This document shows, one piece after another, positions 18,685 through 25,763 of a DNA stretch of 64,000 nucleotides. Every line of letters starts with the position of its first letter. Position 1 is the stretch's first letter. The notes below the pieces were generated by a model, which ran no database searches, was not told the origin of the DNA, and saw only the letters and a program-made list of their open reading frames with translations. Source of the DNA: JARRKU01 sp963675565 (GTDB lineage Bacteria; Desulfobacterota; Desulfobacteria; Desulfobacterales; Desulfosarcinaceae); contig CAXXYD010000001.1 in assembly GCA_963675565.2 (NCBI GenBank), positions 682,001-746,000 on the forward strand, written 5' to 3'. The translations under genes were made by a program, and so were the position numbers.

Positions 18685-19980
18685 TTATCGATTTTCTCTC
18701 TGCAATCCGTCCAATTTAATTTGTCCCTCAACGAGGGTCATGACGGCTTTTCCTTTGAGCGTCCAGTTCTCAAACGGTGTATTTTTGCTTTTTGATTTAA
18801 TATCTCTGATAGTTACAATCCATTCTTTCAATGGATCGATTAAGGTCAGATCCGCGGCCTGCCCCACCCGTATTCCGGTCGGCAGGCCCAAAATCCGGGC
18901 CGGAGCCAGCGCCATGCGCGTGATGAGATCCGAGGCCGTCAGGACATGATCCGCCACCAGCTTGAGCCCCAGGGGCAGGGCGGTTTCCAGGCCGATGACG
19001 CCGTTGGCCGCCCGGTCGAACTCCACCTCTTTCTCCATCGCCGAGTGCGGCGCATGGTCTGTGGCGATGGCGTCCAGTGTACCGTCGGCCAATCCCCGGC
19101 AAATGGCCTCCCGATCCGCTTCGCTGCGCAAGGGCGGGTTCATCTTGGCGTGGGTGTTGTACCCTTCCACCGCTTCGTCGGTGAGCGTAAAGTAATGCGG
19201 TGCCGTCTCGGCGGTGACAGGGATGCCGTCCGACTTGGCCCGGCGAATGGCGTCAACCGATTCCCGGGTGCTCACGTGGGCGATATGCACGGGAACGCCA
19301 GTCAGCGCAGACAAGGCGATATCGCGCATCACCATGACACTTTCACAGGCATTGGGAATGCCGGCCAGCCCCATGCGGGTGGCCCGCGGCCCCTCGTTCA
19401 TCACCCCGCCCTCGGCCAGTTGCATATCTTCCGCGTGGCTGATCACCCGCAGGCCGAAACCGGCCGCATATTCCAGCGCGCGGCGCATGAGTTGGGCGTT
19501 CATCACCGGCAACCCGTCGTCGCTGACCCCGATGGCCCCGGCGGCTTTCAGCTCGCCGAATTCGCACAGTTGTTCTCCCCGGCTGCCCACGCTCACGGCA
19601 GCCACCGGGTAAACCCGGACCAATCCGGCCCGGGCGGCTTTTTCAAGAATCAGGGCGGTAATGGCCGGATCGTCATTGACCGGGTTCGTGTTGGGCATGG
19701 TGCACACCGCCGTGAAACCGCCGGCCGCAGCCGCCTGGGAACCGGTTAAAATGGTCTCTTTATACTCCTGCCCCGGCTCCCGAAAATGGACGTGCATATC
19801 GATCAGGCCCGGAGTAACCCAAAGCCCGGCGGCATCCACGATGCGGCAATCCGCACCGGGCGCTTCAAGGGTGCCCGCGGGCTGCACCGCCCGGATCCTG
19901 CCTTTTTCGATGAGCACATCGCCTATCTCATCCATATGTCCGGGATCGATGACCCGGCCGCCTTTAATCAGAATCGGCAT
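18685..19980 (-). CDS. pyrC: Dihydroorotase
   Basis: 431 residues, type I dihydroorotase. The metal-binding motif DMHVHFREPGQEYKE is at about residue 60; ISHAED and VHIAHVST supply further zinc ligands, and the catalytic Asp is in AIATDHAPHS at about residue 305. It converts carbamoyl aspartate to dihydroorotate, the third step of UMP synthesis. Its start overlaps the pyrB stop by 17 nt, so the two are co-translated, as usual for pyrBC pairs. Confidence 0.96.
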   Translation of the reverse strand: MPILIKGGRVIDPGHMDEIGDVLIEKGRIRAVQPAGTLEAPGADCRIVDAAGLWVTPGLIDMHVHFREPGQEYKETILTGSQAAAAGGFTAVCTMPNTNPVNDDPAITALILEKAARAGLVRVYPVAAVSVGSRGEQLCEFGELKAAGAIGVSDDGLPVMNAQLMRRALEYAAGFGLRVISHAEDMQLAEGGVMNEGPRATRMGLAGIPNACESVMVMRDIALSALTGVPVHIAHVSTRESVDAIRRAKSDGIPVTAETAPHYFTLTDEAVEGYNTHAKMNPPLRSEADREAICRGLADGTLDAIATDHAPHSAMEKEVEFDRAANGVIGLETALPLGLKLVADHVLTASDLITRMALAPARILGLPTGIRVGQAADLTLIDPLKEWIVTIRDIKSKSKNTPFENWTLKGKAVMTLVEGQIKLDGLQRENR

Positions 19981-20902
19981 TCAGGCCTCCTCCGGTTACG
20001 AGAAACAAAAGGGCCATGCGAACAGCCACGCCGTTGGTAACCTGATCCAGTATGATGGAATACGGACCGTCGGCCACATCGGGAGAAATTTCCACCCCGC
20101 GGTTGATGGGACCCGGATGCATGATCACCACATCGTCTTTGGCCAGGCGCACGCGCTCCTGGTCCAGTCCGAAAAAGCGTGCATATTCACGCTCCGTAGC
20201 CATCAGGAAACTTTTCTGGCGCTCTTTCTGGATCCGCAGCATCATGATGACATCGGCACCCGTCATAGCCGCTTCCACTGTGGGTGCTACCGTAACGCCC
20301 ATCTCCTCGATTCCGCGAGGAATCATGGTAGGCGGTCCGGCCAGAACCACCTGAGAACCCATTTTGGTCAAGCCCTCGCAGTTGGAACGTGCCACCCGGC
20401 TGTGGGCGATATCCCCCACGATGGCCACCTTGAGTCCGCTCAGGGTGCCTTTGTGCTGGCGAATGGTCATCATGTCCAGCAGTGCCTGGCTGGGGTGGGC
20501 GTGGGTGCCGTCCCCGGCATTGATTACCGAGGCTTTGAGGCGACGGGCCAGAAACTGGGGCGCTCCGGAATAGGCATGGCGCAGGATCACCACATCGGGA
20601 TGCATGGCCTCCAGGTTCCTGGCCGTATCGAGCAAGGTTTCCCCCTTGGTCAGACTGCTCATACCGGCTGAAAGCGACAGACTGTCGGCGCTGAGGCGCT
20701 TGGCGGCCACATCGAAGGAAAGTTTGGTGCGGGTGCTGGGTTCATAAAAGAACAGGACCACTGTTTTTCCCCGCAGCGTCGGCACCTTTTTAATGGGGCG
20801 CTCGGAAATCTCCCGCATGCTCTCGGCGGTGTCCAGAATCAACTGAATTTCATCCACCGACAGCGAAGCCAAATCAAGAATGTCTTTTTTCTTCAGCGCC
20901 AT
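19964..20902 (-). CDS. pyrB: Aspartate carbamoyltransferase catalytic subunit
   Basis: 312 residues. Carbamoyl-phosphate binding motif FYEPSTRTKLSF (STRT) at about residue 52, an SSLTKGETLLDTARNL loop, HPSQALLDMMTI and the C-terminal HPGPINRGVEI are all in place. It condenses carbamoyl phosphate and aspartate, the committed step of pyrimidine synthesis. No regulatory pyrI follows; it overlaps pyrC instead, as in organisms where ATCase and DHOase form a complex. Confidence 0.96.
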   Translation of the reverse strand: MALKKKDILDLASLSVDEIQLILDTAESMREISERPIKKVPTLRGKTVVLFFYEPSTRTKLSFDVAAKRLSADSLSLSAGMSSLTKGETLLDTARNLEAMHPDVVILRHAYSGAPQFLARRLKASVINAGDGTHAHPSQALLDMMTIRQHKGTLSGLKVAIVGDIAHSRVARSNCEGLTKMGSQVVLAGPPTMIPRGIEEMGVTVAPTVEAAMTGADVIMMLRIQKERQKSFLMATEREYARFFGLDQERVRLAKDDVVIMHPGPINRGVEISPDVADGPYSIILDQVTNGVAVRMALLFLVTGGGLNADSD

Positions 20903-20920
20903 GGCCGCCTTTTTCCTGTA

Positions 20921-21589
20921 TTAATGAATCAAATCACCCAATCGATCCCAGCGCACGCCGATCTTTTTGTTTTTGTCCCACGACCAGTAAATGATGAAGG
21001 CCTTGCCTTTGACCGCCGATTCATCCACGAACCCCCAGAACCGGCTGTCGTTGCTCTCGTCCCGATTGTCTCCCATGACGAACAACTTGCCCTCGGGGAC
21101 CTTTGTCGGTGCCATGTTGTCCCGGTGCAAAAGTTCCTGGGGATACATGTTCGGGTTGGAAAAAACACGCGGATCCGAGTGCACCGCAAAGTCATCGTCC
21201 TGCGGCTGGCCGTTGACGAAAACCTTTTTATTCCTGATCTCCACCGTATCGCCGCCGATCCCCACCACCCGCTTGATAAAATCCTTGCTGGGATCCTGAG
21301 GAAATTTGAAGACAATGATCTCGCCCCGTTTGGGTTCTTTGACGGGGACCACGGTAACCTCGGTGAACGGGACCTTCACGCCGTAAATAAACTTGTTGAC
21401 CAGAATATAGTCGCCGATCAGCAGCGTGTTTTTCATGGATCCGGAAGGAATTTTAAAGGCCTGCACCACAAAAGCACGAATGAACAAGGCCAGAATGATG
21501 GCTATCACAAGCGCCTCGATGTTTTCGCGAATTTTGCCTTTGGGTGCCTTGGACGGGCCGATCGTTTGGGCGGATGCGTTCTTTTTCAA
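20921..21589 (-). CDS. lepB: Signal peptidase I
   Basis: 222 residues starting at TTG 21589. One N-terminal membrane span (about 25-45) precedes the catalytic serine in FKIPSGSMKNTLL. The catalytic lysine is in KDFIKRVVGIGGDTVE, and box E is VMGDNRDESNDSRFWGFV. It removes signal peptides from exported proteins at the periplasmic face. It lies 18 nt upstream of pyrB and 42 nt downstream of pgpA, in a loose housekeeping cluster. Confidence 0.95.
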   Translation of the reverse strand: MKKNASAQTIGPSKAPKGKIRENIEALVIAIILALFIRAFVVQAFKIPSGSMKNTLLIGDYILVNKFIYGVKVPFTEVTVVPVKEPKRGEIIVFKFPQDPSKDFIKRVVGIGGDTVEIRNKKVFVNGQPQDDDFAVHSDPRVFSNPNMYPQELLHRDNMAPTKVPEGKLFVMGDNRDESNDSRFWGFVDESAVKGKAFIIYWSWDKNKKIGVRWDRLGDLIH

Positions 21590-21631
21590 CGTCGCGTTAC
21601 CTTATTGTATGAGAATTAGAAAGTGGTCGGG

Positions 21632-22093
21632 TCAAACAAACAGCCATAATCCGATGCGCAGCACGATATTGGCCATCACACCGGCCGCCACGTCATCCAT
21701 CACCACCCCCCAGCCGCCCTTGAGCCGCTTTTCCATCTGCCGGGCCGGCGGTGGCTTGATCACGTCGAACAGGCGGAACAAAAAAAAACCGGCGGCGCCG
21801 GTGGAGAGGGTCAGCGGAATGCCCAGCATGGTGACACACATGCCGGCAATCTCATCGATTACAATACACCCCGGATCCTTGGCCTTGAGCTGCTGCTCGG
21901 CCAGGTGGGCCACCCAGACCGAAAAAAAAATCAGCACTGCAGTCCCGATGGCGGCGATGGTCCAATCCATCCAGGAAAAAATGTAGACAATTGGAAGACC
22001 AACCAGGGAACCAAACGTACCGGATGCAACGGGAATGCGCCCGACATTGCCGCCGGTTGCCAGAAACATAACGGCGTTTGGTTTTAAAATCAT
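21632..22093 (-). CDS. pgpA: Phosphatidylglycerophosphatase A
   Basis: 153 residues. The family signatures GRIPVASGTFGSLVGLP near the N-terminus and VIDEIAGMCVTM and FRLFDVIKPPPARQMEKR in the middle are present, and it has three to four hydrophobic helices. It dephosphorylates phosphatidylglycerol phosphate in the inner membrane. The length is normal for the family. Confidence 0.93.
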   Translation of the reverse strand: MILKPNAVMFLATGGNVGRIPVASGTFGSLVGLPIVYIFSWMDWTIAAIGTAVLIFFSVWVAHLAEQQLKAKDPGCIVIDEIAGMCVTMLGIPLTLSTGAAGFFLFRLFDVIKPPPARQMEKRLKGGWGVVMDDVAAGVMANIVLRIGLWLFV

Positions 22094-22193
22094 GGCCCGT
22101 GTCTATAATTTGCCATGGATTTTGTCAAGGTGAAGTTGGCGGCCGACAAGCCTTTAGAACGGCGCAGGGAATCCATTTTGAAAACCTGTCGGT

Positions 22194-23366
22194 TTATTTT
22201 GAACCGGTCGCGCGCAGCACCGTTTCATAAACGGTGCGAAGGGACACTTTCCGGTCTTGCGCAATTGCTTTGCACGCCTCGTATTCCGGGATGATGCGCA
22301 CCCTGCCGTCTTGTCCGGTGACCCGTTTCACCGTTACTTCTCCCAGTTCGGTTTGAACCGTACCCGCCTCGCGCTCAAGCGCCTGCCGGTACACATCGTG
22401 AAAGCGCACGCCAAGGGAGGTGCTCTCCTGAAAAATGATGCCCGCCAGGGCGTCGCGATCCCAAGCTTCACACAATGCCTGGATCATGGTACCCGGCCGG
22501 TTCTTCTTCATGTACACCGGCACCCAGCAGACATCCAGCGCCCCTGCGGAGAACAGTCGCTCCATTAGATACCCGAACAGCTCCGGATTCATATCGTCGA
22601 TGCAGCATTCCACCATCACGAGCTTTTCAAAAGCCGGGTCTCCCGCCGATTCCACAGACTGCCCGAGCAGTACCCGCAACACGTTGGGACGACTTTTCAA
22701 CTTGCGGGTACCCGCCCCGTATCCAATGCCTTCTATTTTCATGCCCGGCATAGGCCCGAACCCTCCCGCCAATTCGGCGGCAATGGCCGCTCCGGTGGGC
22801 GTGACCAACTCCTGCGCTTCCCGGCATTGCAGAACCGGCACCCCCTTGAGAATCTCCAGCGTAGCCGGCGCGGGTACCGGCAAAACACCGTGCTGGCAGG
22901 TGACAAACCCGCTGCCCAGCGTCAACGGCGAGGCCGCAAGCGTGTCGATATTCAAATAGGACACCGACAGGCAGGTGCCCACCACATCCACGATGGTATC
23001 CATGCTCCCCACCTCGTGAAAATGCACCTTCTCCTTGGCCACATCGTGAATGGCCGCTTCGGCGGTGGCAATACGGTCGAAAATGGCCAGGCTCCGGGTT
23101 TTGACCGCCTCCGGCAGCGGGCTGCCGCCAATCAGATCGCGGATATGGCCATAATGGCGATAATGATGGGACTCTTCAACGAGGACATCGATGTGGGTGG
23201 CGGCAATACCGTTGGCGGCCACTTTTTGCGCCGTAATGTCGAAACCGTCCAACGGCAGCCGGGCGATTTCATGCTTGAGCCAATCCACCGGAACACCAAG
23301 GTGCACCATGGCGCCCAAGCTCATATCCCCACTGATCCCCGAAAAACAATCCAGATAAGCCAGCAT
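22194..23366 (-). CDS. larC: Nickel-pincer cofactor biosynthesis protein LarC
   Basis: 390 residues of the DUF111 family. The start LAYLDCFSGISGDMSLGAMVHLG, the histidine-rich EESHHYRHYGHIRDLI segment, AIHDVAKEKVHFHEVGSMDTIVD and the C-terminal MVECCIDDMNPELFGYLMERLF are diagnostic. LarC inserts nickel into the pincer cofactor of lactate racemase LarA and related enzymes. No larA, larB or larE lies in the window, but a lactate-oxidation locus is at 42-49.5 kb. It is read without frameshift, unlike LarC of Lactobacillus which needs one. It lies 3 nt downstream of the M20 peptidase gene. Confidence 0.93.
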   Translation of the reverse strand: MLAYLDCFSGISGDMSLGAMVHLGVPVDWLKHEIARLPLDGFDITAQKVAANGIAATHIDVLVEESHHYRHYGHIRDLIGGSPLPEAVKTRSLAIFDRIATAEAAIHDVAKEKVHFHEVGSMDTIVDVVGTCLSVSYLNIDTLAASPLTLGSGFVTCQHGVLPVPAPATLEILKGVPVLQCREAQELVTPTGAAIAAELAGGFGPMPGMKIEGIGYGAGTRKLKSRPNVLRVLLGQSVESAGDPAFEKLVMVECCIDDMNPELFGYLMERLFSAGALDVCWVPVYMKKNRPGTMIQALCEAWDRDALAGIIFQESTSLGVRFHDVYRQALEREAGTVQTELGEVTVKRVTGQDGRVRIIPEYEACKAIAQDRKVSLRTVYETVLRATGSK

Positions 23367-23369
23367 GAA

Positions 23370-24530
23370 TCAATCCGCTCCTTTGTCGGCCGTATGCAGT
23401 CGAATGACCTCCAACAAGTGCCGCGATGCATGCACCATATCGTCCAGCGCCACCCGCTCCGCTGTGGTGTGCACCTTGTCGCAGCCGGTGCCCAGCACGC
23501 CGGTGACGATGCCGTGCTCAAAAAAAACACTGGCATCCGAACCGCCACCGGAAGTTGCCGGAGCCATGGGCCGCCCCAGATTTTCAGCCGCCTGGCACGC
23601 CAGGTGCACCACATGATGCTGGGCGTCAATGCGCAATCGGTCGAATTCCAACGCGACATCCACAGAGAGGCTGGGCCGATGCTGGTAATCTTCCCATGGG
23701 AATTCATCCACCACCTGTTGGAACTGGCCGATGATATCGGCCGTCACCGCATCCAGCTTGGATTTGTCGTGACTGCGCACCTCGCCCGTCATCACCACGG
23801 TGTCCGGAACGATATTGGTGGCCAGCCCGCCGTGAATCGTTCCGATGTTGCAGGTGGTTTCATCATCGATGCGTCCCAGGCGAAGCTGACCCAGCGCCTT
23901 TCCCGCCAGCGCGATGGCGTTGATACCCTTTTCCGGCTGCGCCCCGGCATGGGCGGCCAGGCCCTTCAACCGGATGTTCAACTGGTTGGCCGCCGGAGCA
24001 CGGGTGATGATCGTTGCGGTATCGCGGGTATCCAGCACATAGCCCATGCGCGCTGAAATCTTTTCAAAGTCGAGATGTTTGGCCCCCAGCAGGCCGATCT
24101 CTTCACAAATGGAAAAAACGATCTCCAGGGGACCATGCGGCAGCTGATGCTCTTTTAAAGCCGCCAGTACTTCCAGGATAATAGACAGGCCACACTTGTC
24201 GTCCGCACCCAGTATGGTCTCCCCGTTGCTGGTGAACACACCGTCCTTGAAAACAGGTGCCACCCCCCGTCCGGGTTCAACCGTGTCCATATGCGCGGAA
24301 AGCAGCAACGGTTCGACCGGCGCACGGCCCTCGATCCGCGCAATCAAATTGCCGCTGTTTCCCCCCACGGCACGCCCGGCATCATCTATATAGAGCACCG
24401 CGCCAAGTTCCTTCAGCCGGGCCTGCAAATCCCGGCAAATTTCGGCCTCTTCCCTGGAAATACTGTCGATCCGCACCAGATCGACAAATGTCCGGGCCAA
24501 CCGCTCCCGATCGATGGCATGATCATCCAT
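23370..24530 (-). CDS. M20-family metallopeptidase (PepT-like)
   Basis: 386 residues. Zinc-ligand motifs of the M20 family: SAHMDTVEPG (about 77), LGADDKCGLSIILEV with the bridging Asp (about 115) and the catalytic Glu-Glu pair in FSICEEIGLLGAKHLD (about 145). A dimerisation domain follows with RLKGLAAHAGAQPEKGINAI, and the final ligand lies in FFEHGIVTGVLGTGCDKVHTT. It is probably a tripeptidase-like or amino-acid-releasing enzyme; the exact substrate is open. Co-transcribed with larC. Confidence 0.85.
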   Translation of the reverse strand: MDDHAIDRERLARTFVDLVRIDSISREEAEICRDLQARLKELGAVLYIDDAGRAVGGNSGNLIARIEGRAPVEPLLLSAHMDTVEPGRGVAPVFKDGVFTSNGETILGADDKCGLSIILEVLAALKEHQLPHGPLEIVFSICEEIGLLGAKHLDFEKISARMGYVLDTRDTATIITRAPAANQLNIRLKGLAAHAGAQPEKGINAIALAGKALGQLRLGRIDDETTCNIGTIHGGLATNIVPDTVVMTGEVRSHDKSKLDAVTADIIGQFQQVVDEFPWEDYQHRPSLSVDVALEFDRLRIDAQHHVVHLACQAAENLGRPMAPATSGGGSDASVFFEHGIVTGVLGTGCDKVHTTAERVALDDMVHASRHLLEVIRLHTADKGAD

Positions 24531-24683
24531 GGCTATGTTTTTCCTCTTGCGGGTTATGCCGCGCCAACCTGTATAAACAATAAAATCAACTGATAGCAGA
24601 AATTTGCACCAGATGAAACACCATATTTGGAAAATCGCGGATCAATCCAAAGGCGGTCATATAGCGTTATCGGTAACGGTTGC

Positions 24684-24863
24684 ATGGGATTGGGGACGAT
24701 GGGATTGGGGACGATGGGATTGGGGACGATGGGATTGGGGACGATGGGATTGGGGACGATGGGATTGGGGACGATGGGATTGGGGACGATGGGATTGGGG
24801 ACGATGGGATTGGGGACGATGGGATTGGGGACGATGGGATTGGGGACGATGGGATTGGGGACG
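24684..24863. repeat. Tandem repeat: 12 perfect copies of a 15-bp unit
   Basis: Unit ATGGGATTGGGGACG repeated twelve times without a mismatch, running directly into the left edge of palindrome copy 2. The unit length of 15 keeps three frames open in each strand, which creates spurious repeat peptides (MGLGT, NPIVP). No start or ribosome site supports a gene. Confidence 0.95.
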
Positions 24864-24917
24864 TATATCAGGTTATCAGTTAATCTGAGATTAACTGATA
24901 ACCTGATATACGTCCCC
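24857..24917. repeat. MITE/REP-like palindrome, copy 2
   Basis: 29-bp perfect inverted repeat with loop TGA, beginning GGGGACGTATATCAGGTTAT. It differs from copy 1 (10407-10457) at one position in each arm, and the two differences are complementary (TTATAAG/CTTATAA against TTATCAG/CTGATAA), so hairpin pairing is preserved. The 15-bp tandem array is built from a unit ending in the same GGGGACG edge. Confidence 0.85.
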
Positions 24918-25002
24918 CCGCTACCCCCTAATCTTGACATTTAATCACACACAACATAAAAGAAGATCAAATGTCGCGGTTTGACCGACAAAAAACCACC
25001 AC

Positions 25003-25100
25003 GGAAGTGGACAGCTCACTGGTGGGGCTCCCGGACTTCAAATCCGGTGTGGGGCGCTAAAACCGTCCCGGGTGGGTTCGATTCCCATGCACTTCCGCCA
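25003..25100 (+). tRNA. selC: Selenocysteine tRNA, anticodon UCA
   Basis: 98 nt including an encoded CCA end. Acceptor arms GGAAGTG and CACTTCC, discriminator G, anticodon stem CCGGA/TCCGG with loop CTTCAAA (anticodon TCA at 25038-25040). It has the very long variable arm and extended D-stem that are unique to tRNA-Sec, and T-loop GGTTCGATTCC. It shows that the host decodes UGA as selenocysteine. A Mu-like element begins about 95 bp downstream. Confidence 0.97.
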
Positions 25101-25195
25101 TAACCTACTGATTTTATTATATTCCGACTCCCAAAAAAACAAGACAAAAAATTGTGCTGTACAAGCATATAAAAAGGGCATCGACTCAAAACGAT

Positions 25196-25390
25196 TATAC
25201 GTTAGCACACTATCTCAGAAAAACTGTTTTTAGCCGGGATTTGGTGGGATTTGCCGGTGATTGGTGGGATTTTAAGGTGTTAGCTAAGCACTACCTTACA
25301 TTGGGCGCGCTTTTCATATTTCAGAAAATTGGCGAAAAATCGTGCACTTTTGTTCAACTTTTGCACACTATCTCAGAAAATTTAAAACAC
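25196..25390 (+). promoter_or_regulatory. Left end of the Mu-like element: transposase-binding boxes
   Basis: Box L1 at 25206-25222 and box L3 at 25364-25383 share CACACTATCTCAGAAAA. A degenerate copy TATTTCAGAAAATT is at 25317-25330. A direct repeat TTGGTGGGATTT (about 25240 and 25261) lies between L1 and L2, where Mu has a bend site. Three asymmetrically spaced sites resemble Mu attL. Confidence 0.75.
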
Positions 25391-25497
25391 AAATTTATAT
25401 GAATTCGAACCTTTCGATATCGCGTATCTTATTATTATATCATTGATATATTTCAATTCAGAGATCCATAAGCAGCTCTGTTAAGCGGTATCTATTG

Positions 25498-25547
25498 TTC
25501 GTTTGTCATGGCCTGACAAACGAAAGGACAAACGAATGCGTTCGTTT
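25498..25547. promoter_or_regulatory. Cluster of inverted and direct half-sites, operator-like
   Basis: TTCGTTTGTC (25498-25507) is answered by GACAAACGAA (25515-25524), then ACAAACGAA again (25528-25536) and TTCGTTT (25541-25547). It lies between the left end and the first attC with no gene nearby. The bound protein is unknown. The rest of 25391-25663 shows nothing else. Confidence 0.45.
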
Positions 25548-25663
25548 ATAGTTTTCCGTTTAAATGTAATAGGTTAAAGATTTTACCCGTTTTGGACTAA
25601 CGAACAGAGTTTTATAAAATTTTTGGAAAAATGACCCAAAATTCCCTAAATGCATGCTTCACA

Positions 25664-25754
25664 AGACAACGACTTGCATCACCAGCGGTCCACCCAAAAT
25701 TACCGCGTCAGCGCCGCCGCGCTTCTGGCTATCTGGTGAATGCTATGGTTAGCA
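25664..25754 (-). other. Integron attC site A (ATPase cassette)
   Basis: Read on the minus strand: TGCTAAC, an arm GCATTCACCAG, a 50-nt middle, the partner arm CTGGTGATGC with a single unpaired base, and a terminal GTTGTCT core. The arms pair with the extrahelical base typical of attC. It lies directly after the stop of the ATPase gene. Confidence 0.75.
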
Positions 25755-25763
25755 AAAATTCTA

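Noticed and set aside
17667..18719. 350-residue plus-strand open frame
   Set aside because: Antisense of pilR, which is fully supported by its three domains.
22827..24056. 409-residue plus-strand open frame
   Set aside because: Antisense across the larC/M20 junction; His/Gln-rich composition typical of shadow frames.
24684..24863. CRISPR array
   Set aside because: The 15-bp units are directly contiguous with no spacers, and no cas gene is near.
24554..24944. Repeat proteins (MGLGT or NPIVP pentapeptides)
   Set aside because: Artefact of the 15-bp tandem DNA repeat, open in several frames on both strands with no ribosome site.
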